Source: Paractinoplanes durhamensis
GTDB taxonomy: Bacteria; Actinomycetota; Actinomycetes; Mycobacteriales; Micromonosporaceae
DNA: 64,000 bases
NCBI RefSeq assembly: GCF_016862175.1
Contig: NZ_BOML01000064.1
Location: 55,269 to 119,268, forward strand
Reading direction: 5' to 3'
How positions within the stretch are numbered: position 1 is the stretch's first letter; every line of letters begins with the position of its first letter. The notes below the pieces were generated by a model. It saw only the letters and a program-made list of their open reading frames with translations. It was not told the DNA's origin and made no database searches. Shown here piece by piece: positions 32,530 to 41,104 of the stretch. The position numbers were made by a program, and so were the translations under genes.

Positions 32530-33645
32530 TCAGGTCGTCGCGCTGCAGGTGACCGTCGGGGTGGCCGCCGTGCCGGAGGCGAGGAAGCCGAATGTGGTGC
32601 TGCCGCCCGCACTCAGCGCGCCGTTGTAGCTGGCATTCGTCGACGTCAGTACGTTCCCGCTGACGCTCGAGGTGGCGTTCCAGGTCTGCTGGATGCTCGG
32701 CGCGCTCGGGAAGGTCAGCTTCGTCGTCCAGCTCTTGATCGCCGAGGAACCGGCCGTGACGATCACCGTGCCCTGGTAGCCGCCGGACCACTGGCTGGCC
32801 AGCTGGTAGGAGGCCGAGCAGGCACCGGAGGCCGGCGGGGTGGTGGTGGGCGCGGTGGTCGGAGCCGTCGTGGGCGCCGTGGTCGGCGCGGTCGTCGGCG
32901 CGGTGGTGGGTGCGGTCGTCGGGGCCGTGGTGGGGGCCGTGGTCGGCGCGGTGGTCGTGGTGCCGCCACCGAAGTCGATGTCGCTGCACCAGTAGTACGA
33001 CTGGTCCAGGTGGCTGGCCTGCCAGATCGTGTAGACCATGGCCCGGCCGGTGCGGCCGGTCACCGACACCGGGATGTTCAGCTGCACGCCGCCGGTCACC
33101 GTCGTCCACTGTGCCGCCGGCGTGTTGCCGACCACCGAGACGCGGGTGAGGTCCGACCACTTCAGCGCGGTCGTCCGCGGGTCGAAGCCCGGATTGGTGA
33201 CGTAGACCCACAGGTAGTCGGCGCCGTGCAGCGCCTGGTCGAAGACCTGAACGGTGAAGTTGTTGCTGACCGTGGTGGCCTTCCAGTCACCGACCGTGTC
33301 CATCGCGTTGTAGCGGCCGCTCTGCGTGTGGCCGGCGCTGCACAGCTGACCGTCCGGGATGGCGCCCTGGTGGTTGCCGGCGACGCCCTCCCGATAGAGG
33401 CCGTTCCAGTTCCACATCGCGTTGGGGTCGGCCTGCCAGGCCTGCCAGCACATCGGATCGAGGGTGGCCATGGTCGGATCCTGGAACTTGTCGCCCCAGC
33501 GCTGCCAGCAACCGTAGTTGCGGGAGGCGGGACCGATGACGTTGCCGTGTGCGGATGCGGGGCCGGCCGGGATGGCGACGGCGAAGGCGGCGATGAGCAC
33601 GCCGGCGATGGCGCTGACGAGCAGGCGCATGCGTTTTCTGGACAT
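32530..33645 (-). CDS. Secreted AA10 lytic polysaccharide monooxygenase with CBM2
   Basis: 371 residues. The signal peptide ends in ...GPASA and the mature protein begins with His33 (HGNVIGPASRNYGCW), the N-terminal copper-brace His. The second brace His is in LCSAGHTQSGR (~105). The catalytic domain (~33-230) ends with the IWQASHLDQSYYWCSDIDF signature. A TTAP repeat linker (~230-270) joins a C-terminal CBM2 (CSASYQLASQWSGGYQGTV...TVTCSATT). It oxidatively cleaves crystalline cellulose or chitin outside the cell. A TTGACA-containing palindrome lies ~130 bases upstream, and a CebR-like box lies downstream. Confidence 0.95.
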   Translation of the reverse strand: MSRKRMRLLVSAIAGVLIAAFAVAIPAGPASAHGNVIGPASRNYGCWQRWGDKFQDPTMATLDPMCWQAWQADPNAMWNWNGLYREGVAGNHQGAIPDGQLCSAGHTQSGRYNAMDTVGDWKATTVSNNFTVQVFDQALHGADYLWVYVTNPGFDPRTTALKWSDLTRVSVVGNTPAAQWTTVTGGVQLNIPVSVTGRTGRAMVYTIWQASHLDQSYYWCSDIDFGGGTTTTAPTTAPTTAPTTAPTTAPTTAPTTAPTTAPTTAPTTTPPASGACSASYQLASQWSGGYQGTVIVTAGSSAIKSWTTKLTFPSAPSIQQTWNATSSVSGNVLTSTNASYNGALSAGGSTTFGFLASGTAATPTVTCSATT

Positions 33646-33774
33646 GAGGGCTGAACTCCGCTGGGGATATTGGCCTCGGTGGACGAGGCCAGGGGGCCAT
33701 GGGGGAAGGTGCGGAGGATGCCCTCAACCTCCGCGGGCGTGACCCGGCGAGTGACAGCTACCATCCATGCTGAA

Positions 33775-33788
33775 TTGACATCTGTCAA
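33775..33788. promoter_or_regulatory. TTGACATCTGTCAA palindrome in the LPMO/cobB divergent region
   Basis: A perfect 6-base dyad (TTGACA/TGTCAA, 2-base centre) in the only A+T-rich part of this gap. On the minus strand it supplies a consensus -35 TTGACA about 140 bases before the LPMO start. It could also be a repressor site covering that promoter. Confidence 0.5.
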
Positions 33789-33912
33789 TAATGAACACGC
33801 CGTGACACGCACCGGCGGGGGATATGGGGGAGCGTCCGCGCCCCCGGTACGGAACAATTCGCGCGGACGGCCGCGCCACTGGGGCTGCGGCGCTGAGCTG
33901 CCGGGAGGCGAG

Positions 33913-34662
33913 ATGCCCGAGCGCGACGCCGGAGACCTGCTCCGCGATGCCGAGCGGATCGTGGTCTTCACCGGTGCGGGGATGTCCGCCGAGAGCGGTG
34001 TGCCCACCTTCCGGGACGCGCTGACCGGCCTCTGGCAGCGCTTCGACGCCCAGGCACTGGCCACCCCGGAGGCGTTCGAGGCCGACCCCGCCCTGGTCTG
34101 GGGGTGGTATGAGTGGCGCCGGGCCGAGGTCGAGCTGGTCTGGCCGAATGCCGGGCACCGGGCGGTGGCCACCATCGCCGCGCACACCCCGGACACCCTG
34201 GTGATCACCCAGAACGTCGACGACCTGCACGAGCGGGCCGGCACCACCCGGATCGTCCACCTGCACGGCAGTCTGTTCGCGCCGCGCTGCTCGGCCTGCG
34301 GGCACGCGGCCGCCGTCTCCGAGCTGCCGGCCGAGGGCGGTCGGATCCCGCCGCCGGCCTGCGCCGACTGCGGCGACGATGTGCGGCCCGGCGTCGTGTG
34401 GTTCGGCGAGCCGCTGCCGGCCGATGCGCTGTCGGCCGCGACCGAGGCCGCCTCCGACTGCGACCTGCTGCTCACCATCGGCACGTCCGGCCTGGTCCAC
34501 CCGGCCGCCGAAATTCCGTACATGGCGGCCCGGGCCGGCGCCGCGGTCATCCAGATCAACCCCGAGCCGACCCCGATCGACTCGGTGGCCACGATCAACC
34601 TGCGCGGCCCGGCCGCCCAGATCCTGCCCGACCTCGTGTGCAAAGCCTGGGGAGACCGATGA
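33913..34662 (+). CDS. cobB: NAD-dependent protein deacylase, sirtuin class III type
   Basis: 249 residues from ATG 33913, set by GGGAGGCG upstream. NAD-binding motif VVFTGAGMSAESGVPTFRD, TQNVDDLH, catalytic His in HLHGSLF (~118), and a zinc ribbon with CSACGHA and CADCGDD. WYEWRR (~65-69) supplies the Tyr-x-x-Arg pair that in SIRT5/CobB reads the carboxylate of succinyl-lysine, so desuccinylase activity is likely besides deacetylation. The stop overlaps the start of a GNAT acetyltransferase gene (ATGA). Confidence 0.93.
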   Translation: MPERDAGDLLRDAERIVVFTGAGMSAESGVPTFRDALTGLWQRFDAQALATPEAFEADPALVWGWYEWRRAEVELVWPNAGHRAVATIAAHTPDTLVITQNVDDLHERAGTTRIVHLHGSLFAPRCSACGHAAAVSELPAEGGRIPPPACADCGDDVRPGVVWFGEPLPADALSAATEAASDCDLLLTIGTSGLVHPAAEIPYMAARAGAAVIQINPEPTPIDSVATINLRGPAAQILPDLVCKAWGDR

Positions 34663-35189
34663 CTCTCACCACCGAGCGGCTTCTGCTGCGCCAGTGGCGC
34701 GCCGCCGACCGCGAGCCGTTCGCCGAGATGAACGCCGACCCGGTCGTCATGCGCCACTTCCCGTCCCGGCTCACCCGGGCCCAGAGCGACGCGATGGCCG
34801 ACCAGAAGGAGGCCGCCGTCGCCGAGCAGGGCTGGGGTCTCTGGGCGGTCGAGATCAAGGACACCGGCGACTTCGCCGGCTTCATCGGCCTGCAGGCGGT
34901 GCCGGCCTACCTCTCGTTCGCCCCGGCCATCGAGATCGGCTGGCGGCTGGGTGCAAGGTTTCACGGCGTCGGGTACGCGACGGAAGGCGCCCGCGACGTC
35001 CGGGCGTACGCCTTCGAGGTCCTGGGTCTTCCGGGGCTCGTCTCGATGACCTCGGCGCTGAACACGAACTCCCGTCGCGTGATGGAGAAGCTGGGTATGA
35101 CCCACGACCCGGCCGAGGACTTCGACTACCCCACCGATCCGCCGGACTGGTCCGGCCGCCGGCACGTCCTCTACCGGCTCGCCGCCTAG
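34659..35189 (+). CDS. GNAT-family N-acetyltransferase (RimJ/RimL type)
   Basis: 176 residues. MTLTTERLLLRQWRAADREPFAEMNADP is the classic start of RimJ-like GNATs, followed by GFIGL, EIGWRLGARFHGVGYATEGARDVRAYAF (acetyl-CoA-binding loop) and SALNTNSRRVMEKLGMTHD. It transfers acetyl from acetyl-CoA to an amine, perhaps a protein N-terminus. Translation is coupled to the sirtuin upstream by ATGA, so a writer and an eraser of acyl groups are made together. Confidence 0.9.
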   Translation: MTLTTERLLLRQWRAADREPFAEMNADPVVMRHFPSRLTRAQSDAMADQKEAAVAEQGWGLWAVEIKDTGDFAGFIGLQAVPAYLSFAPAIEIGWRLGARFHGVGYATEGARDVRAYAFEVLGLPGLVSMTSALNTNSRRVMEKLGMTHDPAEDFDYPTDPPDWSGRRHVLYRLAA

Positions 35190-35260
35190 GAGTCCCGCCT
35201 CGACAGGTGTCGCCTATTGGACGTCGAAGCGTAGGCGTTCTTGCGCGTAGCGTCAGCGCT

Positions 35261-35998
35261 ATGGGGATATTCGCGCACGTCAGTGATGTCCATATCGACG
35301 CGGAGGAGCGCAGTGTCCAACGCGCCGGCCGGGTCTTCAACTACCTGGCCGGCCTGCCGACACCGCCCGACGCGGTGATCGTCACCGGCGACCTCGCCGA
35401 CCACGGCGCCGAGGCGGAGTACGAGCGGCTCCGCCAGCTCGTCGATCTGGACGTCCCGGTGCTCTGGTGCCCGGGAAACCACGACGCCCGCGAGCCCTAC
35501 CGCAAGGCGCTGCTCGGCGAGGAGCCGGATGCCCGGCCGATCAACCGGGCGTTCGAGATCGCCGGCACGCTGATCCTGATGCTCGACTCGAGCATCCCGG
35601 GCCGCAACGACGGCCTGCTCGCCGACGAGACCCTGGAGTGGCTGACCGCCGCCCTGGCGAAACGTCCCGACCTGCCCACCCTGGTCTGCTTCCACCACCC
35701 GCCGGTCCCGCTGGGCCTGCCCTTCGTCGACGAGATACGGCAATTCGGGGCCGAGCGGCTCGCCGCCGTGCTGGAGCGCAACCCGCAGGTGGTGGCGGTG
35801 CTCTGCGGCCACGCGCACACCCCGGCCGCGGCCACGTTCGCCGGCCGCCCGCTCCTGGTCGCCCCGAGCGTCACCTCGACGCTGATGCTGCCGTTCGAGA
35901 CCGACGAGGTCTTCGACCGTGACCTGCCCCCGATGATCGCGTTCCACCTGCTCGGCGAGGACCGCCGGCTCACCACCCATTACCGCGTCATCCTCTGA
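35261..35998 (+). CDS. Calcineurin-like metallophosphoesterase (CpdA/Icc-like)
   Basis: 245 residues with all metal motifs: FAHVSDVHID, VIVTGDLADHG, LWCPGNHDAR, CFHHPP and VLCGHAHT. The best match is the class III cyclic-nucleotide phosphodiesterase branch (CpdA/Rv0805-like), but other phosphodiesters are possible. TAGCGT at 35248-35253 lies 7 bases before the ATG, suggesting a leaderless transcript separate from the cobB-GNAT pair 71 bases upstream. Confidence 0.88.
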   Translation: MGIFAHVSDVHIDAEERSVQRAGRVFNYLAGLPTPPDAVIVTGDLADHGAEAEYERLRQLVDLDVPVLWCPGNHDAREPYRKALLGEEPDARPINRAFEIAGTLILMLDSSIPGRNDGLLADETLEWLTAALAKRPDLPTLVCFHHPPVPLGLPFVDEIRQFGAERLAAVLERNPQVVAVLCGHAHTPAAATFAGRPLLVAPSVTSTLMLPFETDEVFDRDLPPMIAFHLLGEDRRLTTHYRVIL

Positions 35999-36060
35999 TC
36001 ATTTGTTGCAAAGCTGGCGAACCGGCCGCACGCACCCCATTCGCCACGGATCATGGCGAC

Positions 36061-38082
36061 ATGGGAGTCATGGCTTACCCCCTCCGGTACGCGCTAGCCG
36101 ACCTCGCCCTGGCCCTCAGCCGGGTCGCCGACAACTCCGCCGAGGTGCAATCCACCGCGGCCCGAGCAGCCGCCGACATGATCGGCGACGGCGCCGGCGT
36201 GCAGCTGCTGCGCGACGACGGCCGTTACGACGGCCTCATCTACCGGCACGTCGACGACGAACGGTCGGCCGCGCTGAGCCGGGTGCTGGACCACAAGGAC
36301 CAGCTGCCCGACGACGACTTCTCCACCGCCCTCGCGGCCAGTCGCCGGCCGATCGTGCTGGCCGGCGACGGCGTGGAACCACTGGCCGGGGACGAGCACC
36401 ACATCCACGCGGCGGTGCTGGTCCCGGTGATCGTCGACAACACGTACGCCGGTTACCTGGTGCTGACCCGGGAGACGCCGGGCGCGTTCTACTCGACCGC
36501 CGAGGTCGAGCTGGCCCGCGACATCGCCGGCGAGCTCGCCCTGGCCGCGTCGAGTGCCCGCGCACTGGAACGGCTGCGGCTCTCCGAGGAGCGCTACCGC
36601 CGGGTGCTGGAGACCATCCCGGAAGGGGTGCTCCAGCTCGACCCGGACGGCGTGGCCACCTACGCGAACGAGCCGATGGGCGTGGTCCTCGGCCTGCCCC
36701 GCCCGCAGCTGGTCGGGGTGTCGCTGCGCGGCTTCCTCGACGACCAGGGGCAGAAGGAGCTGACCCGCCGCCTCGGCGAGTGCGAGCAGGGCCGCTCCAC
36801 GGTCGGCGCGACCCGGCTGATGCGGGCCGACGGTTCCCGCCGCAGCGTGCGGATGAGCATGATGCCGCTGATGGACGACCACGGCGGGTTCACCGGCGTG
36901 GTCTGCATGGTCACCGACACCACCGACCACATCGACGCCCGCGGCCTCAAGCGCCAGCTCGACCACCTGCGCCGGCTCGACAGCCTCGGTCAGCTGATCG
37001 GCGGCATCTCGCACGACTTCAACAACCTGCTCACCGTGGTCGGCGGCTCGGCCGACATGATCCTCGGCTCGCTCGAGGAGGGTTCCGAGCCGCACCGGCT
37101 GGCCCAGGACATCCTCGAGGCGGTCGGCACCGGCCGCACGCTGACCCACCAGCTGCTCGCGTTCGGCCGCAGCGACGGCAACCGGCCCGAGATCATCCCG
37201 ATCCCCGACCTGCTCACCGACGTCCAGTCGCTGTTCAGCCGGACCCTCGGCGAGCACATCGGCCTCGACCTGGCCTTCGGCGCCGACGTGTGGCCGGTGC
37301 GGGCCGAGCGCGGCCCGCTGGAGCAGGCCCTGGTCAACGTGGCGGCCAACGCCCGGGACGCGATGCTGCACGGCGGCATGCTGCGGGTGGCGGCCACGAA
37401 CGAGGTGCACGAGCAGGGCGAACCGCCCGAGGGCGCACCGTCCGGCCGCCTCGTGCATCTGGTGATCACCGATACCGGTACGGGCATGACCAATGAGGTA
37501 CGCGAACGGGCGCTCGAACCGTTCTTCACGACCCGCCCGACCGCGGCCGGCCTCGGGCTGGCCACCACGGCCGGCATCGTGCAGGGCGCCGGCGGCCACA
37601 TCGTGCTGGAGTCGCAGCCCCGCATCGGCACCACGGTGCACCTCTACCTGCCGGCCGCCGAGGAGAAACCGGCCTCCGCCGAGGCCCGCCCGACCCAGGT
37701 GATCGGCACCGTCCTCATCGTCGAGGACCAGCCCGAGGTGGCCATGCTGGTGCAGCGGCTGATCGAGCCGGCCGGCTACACCATCGGGGTGGCCACCGAC
37801 GCGCTGATGGCGGTCACCCAGGTCTCCGCGGGCGCCCACCCCGACCTGCTGATCACCGACGTGGTGATGCCGACCATGACCGGCCCCGAGCTGGCCGCGG
37901 CGCTGCGCACCCACCACCCGGACCTGCCGGTCCTCTACATGTCCGGCTACACGGCCGCGTCCCTCGGCCCGCAGCTGCACCTCGACGACAACAGCATGCT
38001 GATCGAGAAGCCGTTCACCCGCTCGACCCTGCTGGGCGCCATCCGGACGCTGTGCGGCCCCCAGCCCACGGCGGAGAAGTAG
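36061..38082 (+). CDS. Soluble hybrid sensor histidine kinase (GAF-PAS-HK-REC)
   Basis: 673 residues with no membrane segment: GAF (~20-165), PAS (~175-300, SEERYRRVLETIPEGVLQLDPDG), HisKA with the phospho-His in GGISHDFNNLL (~317), HATPase with NVAANARDAM, DTGTGM and GLGLATTAGIV, and a C-terminal receiver (~545-665) with Asp in LLITDVVMPTMTG (~599). The HDFNNLL form is typical of NtrB/hybrid kinases. No separate output protein lies next to it. ATG 36070 is an alternative start. Confidence 0.9.
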   Translation: MGVMAYPLRYALADLALALSRVADNSAEVQSTAARAAADMIGDGAGVQLLRDDGRYDGLIYRHVDDERSAALSRVLDHKDQLPDDDFSTALAASRRPIVLAGDGVEPLAGDEHHIHAAVLVPVIVDNTYAGYLVLTRETPGAFYSTAEVELARDIAGELALAASSARALERLRLSEERYRRVLETIPEGVLQLDPDGVATYANEPMGVVLGLPRPQLVGVSLRGFLDDQGQKELTRRLGECEQGRSTVGATRLMRADGSRRSVRMSMMPLMDDHGGFTGVVCMVTDTTDHIDARGLKRQLDHLRRLDSLGQLIGGISHDFNNLLTVVGGSADMILGSLEEGSEPHRLAQDILEAVGTGRTLTHQLLAFGRSDGNRPEIIPIPDLLTDVQSLFSRTLGEHIGLDLAFGADVWPVRAERGPLEQALVNVAANARDAMLHGGMLRVAATNEVHEQGEPPEGAPSGRLVHLVITDTGTGMTNEVRERALEPFFTTRPTAAGLGLATTAGIVQGAGGHIVLESQPRIGTTVHLYLPAAEEKPASAEARPTQVIGTVLIVEDQPEVAMLVQRLIEPAGYTIGVATDALMAVTQVSAGAHPDLLITDVVMPTMTGPELAAALRTHHPDLPVLYMSGYTAASLGPQLHLDDNSMLIEKPFTRSTLLGAIRTLCGPQPTAEK

Positions 38083-38121
38083 CTCAGCCCCGGCTCAGCC
38101 GCCCGCGCCTATCGTCCGGGC

Positions 38122-38706
38122 ATGAGCCGGGATCGATTCCTGCTGTGGTGCGGAGTGCTGGGCGGCCCGCTGTTCGTCGTGGTCTTCCTGGTCAACGACC
38201 GGATCCGGGACGGCTACGACCCGGTGCGGGATTTCGTGAGCGAGGCCGCGATCGGGCCCGGGGGCTGGCTGCAGATCACCAGCTTCGTGGTGACCGGCGC
38301 GCTGCTGGTCGCGTTCTCGGTCGCGGTGCGGCGGGTCGTGTCGGTCTGGACCGGGCGGCTGCTGACCGTGTTCGGGGTGGCGCTGTTGCTGGCCGGGGTC
38401 TTCGTGAGCGATCCGGCCCCGCACACCGTCCGGACCGGCCACGGCATCGTCCACGACCTCGTCTCGGTGCCGATCTTCCTCGGGGCGCTGCCGGCGGCGG
38501 CGTTCGTGGCCGCCCGGTGGCGGCCGACCCGGGCGTGGAGTTGGTACTGCCGCGCGGTCGGGGTGGCCATCCCGGTCCTGTTCATCCTGAGCGGCGGCAT
38601 CGGGTCGGCCACCGGCGTGTTTCAGCGCCTGGCCATCGCCGTCGGCTGGACCTGGGTCGCCGGGCTGGGCCTGCGCGCCCTAAGTGCAGGTCGGGGGCGT
38701 TCCTGA
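38122..38706 (+). CDS. DUF998-family membrane protein
   Basis: 194 residues with six predicted membrane helices. The family features are the first-loop DGYDPVRDFVSEAAIGPGGWLQ and SDPAPHTVRTGHGIVHDLVS. DUF998 proteins are widespread in actinomycetes and have no settled function. ATG 38122 follows the hybrid kinase by 39 bases on the same strand, so co-transcription is possible. Confidence 0.85.
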   Translation: MSRDRFLLWCGVLGGPLFVVVFLVNDRIRDGYDPVRDFVSEAAIGPGGWLQITSFVVTGALLVAFSVAVRRVVSVWTGRLLTVFGVALLLAGVFVSDPAPHTVRTGHGIVHDLVSVPIFLGALPAAAFVAARWRPTRAWSWYCRAVGVAIPVLFILSGGIGSATGVFQRLAIAVGWTWVAGLGLRALSAGRGRS

Positions 38707-38850
38707 ATTTTCGAACGACTGCCGGGCGCGGCAGTGACGCGAATCCGGCTATCCCGACCAAAGGTGCGAACTTGGACGCCGGGGCTTGCCATCGATCCGG
38801 ACAAACAGCAGGATTCCGGGGCATCGGTGACAGCCCGGGAGGAAACTTTC

Positions 38851-40800
38851 GTGACCAAGGATCGCACGAGCAGCGTCGCACGCGCGGATTCTGACGGCGC
38901 GTCGGCAATGGATCTCAGCGGACGGTACGTGGGCAGCTCGTATGTCCTGCAGCATCCGATCGGCCAAGGCGCCACCGGCACGGTCTGGCGCGGCGTGGAC
39001 CGGTCGACCGGCGAACCGGTCGCGGTGAAGCTGCTGCACGAGAGTCTGCTGCGGCAACCCAAGCTGGTCACCCGCTTCGTGCAGGAGCGCACCATCCTGC
39101 TGATGCTGCGGCACCGCAACGTGGTGCGGGTCCGCGACCTGTTCAGCGTGGGCGAGACCCTCGGGCTGGTGATGGACCTGGTCGAGGGCGGCAGCCTGCG
39201 CGACCACCTGCGCGAGCACGGCACCGTCGCCGCCGGCGAGGCCGCACGCCTCGCGGCCCAGGTCGCGTCCGCGCTGGCCGAGGCGCACGAGCTCGGCGTG
39301 GTCCACCGGGACCTGAAGCCGGACAACATTCTGCTGCGCGTGGAGGGCGGCAGGCTGGACACCCGGCTCACCGACTTCGGCGTGGCCCGGATCCTGAACA
39401 CCCCGAGCATGACCACGCCGAACGCGGTCGTCGGCACCCCGCACTACATGGCCCCGGAGGCGTTCCACGGAACCACGGCTTCGCCGGCCACCGATGTGTA
39501 CGCCCTGGGCGTGCTCCTCTACGAGCTGGTCAGCGGGCGGCCGCCGTACGACAGCGACTCGATCCCGGACCTGATGCGGCGGCACATGGAGGGCCATCCG
39601 CGGCGGCGGCCCGGGGTGCCGGACGAGATCTGGGACGTGATCGAGGACTGCATGGCGGGCAAGCCCCGGCTGCGGCCGAGCGCGGCCGAGCTGGTGGTGG
39701 CGCTGTCGGACGCGGCCCGCGTCTGCGGTGGGGCGCGGGCCCTGCCCCGGCCGCGCGGGGTCTACACCGATCCGGGCAGCGCCTACGCGGACGATTCGGC
39801 GTTCTACCCGAACGGGCTGTCGGATGCGCGGGCGCGGGCGGCCGCCCCCGGGCCGGTGCTGCCGGCTGCGCGTGCGGCCCCGGCGCGCCTTACCGGGACG
39901 GGAACGGGGGCGGACCGGCGGGCCGGCCTGGGGCGGGACGGGACCGGTGGGGTGGACGGCGAGGAGGCGGTCAGTCTGCTTCCGGTGCCGCGAAAGCCGG
40001 TGTCGGGTGAGCCGGTCCTGCGTGATCCCGTGTCGCGTGAGCCGGAACTGCGTGAGCCGGTCCCTCCTCCTGAGGCAGAGCGTACGAACGCGGTGCCGCG
40101 CTGGCGGTGGCTCAAGCGGCCGGGGGCGACCATGGCGCTGATCGCGGCGGCGATGGTGGCCTCGGCGGTGGCGACCACGGCCTGGAACTACGGGCGGGCC
40201 GAGGGACAGCCCCAGGACATCGCAACCGAGCGGGTGCTGGCGGCGCCGGCCGGGTCGCCGGCGCCATCCGGCTCGAACGGCCGGGCGCCGCGGAAGGTTG
40301 CCCGGTCCGGGGCGGCCGTTCCGGTCGAGCAGCCGGGTTCGGCCGCCGCGCGTTCGGTTACGCACACACGCGTACCCGCCAAGGTCGTTGCACCCAGGGT
40401 GACCGAGACTCGGTCACCGGAACCCGAGGCAAAGCCCTATGGGCCTTGGCAGTGCACGCAGAGTTTCGCGATCGACATGACCAGCCGGACGCCGCTCGCG
40501 CCGGTGCCGTGCCAGATGCTCGGGAGCGACATCCGGTACCAGGCCTCACTGACCGCACCGGGCGGCGGCACCGGCAGCATCACCGTGGCGTTGCAGGACG
40601 CGGGCAGCGGCCGCACCGTCGCCGGCCCGAAGACCTGCAACAACCTGGCGTTCGGCGGCGACGCGGCAACCCGGGGATGCGGCCCGTCGGCGGCGACCCC
40701 GGCCCGCGGCCGCCGCTACTCGGTGGTGATGACGTACCGGTACGAACGGGGCGGCCGCACGATCGCCAGTTCGTCGAAGGGTTCCGCCTTCACCTGGTGA
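38851..40800 (+). CDS. Transmembrane Ser/Thr protein kinase (PknB type)
   Basis: 649 residues from GTG 38851, chosen for GGGAGGA 8 bases upstream. The kinase domain (~25-290) has IGQGATGTVWRG, AVKLL, VVHRDLKPDN (~152) and TDFGVAR, with a complete activation segment (TTPNAVVGTPHYMAPE). A disordered juxtamembrane stretch rich in SREPELREPV-like repeats leads to one helix (~427-447, GATMALIAAAMVASAVATTAW). The ~200-residue exterior part ends in a Cys-containing beta domain (GPWQCTQSF...PCQML...TCNNLAF) and is not PASTA. The ligand is unknown. Confidence 0.9.
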   Translation: MTKDRTSSVARADSDGASAMDLSGRYVGSSYVLQHPIGQGATGTVWRGVDRSTGEPVAVKLLHESLLRQPKLVTRFVQERTILLMLRHRNVVRVRDLFSVGETLGLVMDLVEGGSLRDHLREHGTVAAGEAARLAAQVASALAEAHELGVVHRDLKPDNILLRVEGGRLDTRLTDFGVARILNTPSMTTPNAVVGTPHYMAPEAFHGTTASPATDVYALGVLLYELVSGRPPYDSDSIPDLMRRHMEGHPRRRPGVPDEIWDVIEDCMAGKPRLRPSAAELVVALSDAARVCGGARALPRPRGVYTDPGSAYADDSAFYPNGLSDARARAAAPGPVLPAARAAPARLTGTGTGADRRAGLGRDGTGGVDGEEAVSLLPVPRKPVSGEPVLRDPVSREPELREPVPPPEAERTNAVPRWRWLKRPGATMALIAAAMVASAVATTAWNYGRAEGQPQDIATERVLAAPAGSPAPSGSNGRAPRKVARSGAAVPVEQPGSAAARSVTHTRVPAKVVAPRVTETRSPEPEAKPYGPWQCTQSFAIDMTSRTPLAPVPCQMLGSDIRYQASLTAPGGGTGSITVALQDAGSGRTVAGPKTCNNLAFGGDAATRGCGPSAATPARGRRYSVVMTYRYERGGRTIASSSKGSAFTW

Positions 40801-40985
40801 CCCCGCGGCCCACCCGCGGATCGTGATGGCGCCGCTCGCCGACATCACCAGGGCGTAGGAAATTAGTTCGACGTCTCGTCGGTTGATGCCTACCGTGATC
40901 CACATGTTCGCGCCCGGTCTGCAGCTGCCCTCGTCGGTGGCTCCCGTGTGCGTTCGTTCGCTCAGCGGCGCCGATACCCGAAGCT

Positions 40986-41046
40986 GACCCTTCCCCACCA
41001 GTTGCAGAACCCCGGGGAAGGGTCGCTGGTCCCTGCGCGGGTTCTG
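40986..41046 (+). promoter_or_regulatory. Structured 5' leader of the EF-Tu paralog, H-type pseudoknot topology
   Basis: GACCCTTCCCC (40986-40996) pairs perfectly with GGGGAAGGGTC (41014-41024). Within its loop CAGAACCC (41005-41012) pairs with GGGTTCTG (41039-41046). The arms interlock as in an H-type pseudoknot, or are alternatives. ACCAG (40997-41001)/CTGGT (41026-41030) adds a third crossing option. It ends 58 bases before the ATG; a GAGGAAA ribosome site lies between. No known riboswitch class was recognised. Confidence 0.6.
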
Positions 41047-41104
41047 ACGCGGCCCACCGCCGCGGATGTGAAATATCCAGCCTTACCACCAGTGAGGAAA
41101 TCCC

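Noticed and set aside
32340..32552. 70-codon frame across the prs terminator and CebR-like box
   Set aside because: It runs through a strong hairpin, has no ribosome site and no protein-like features.
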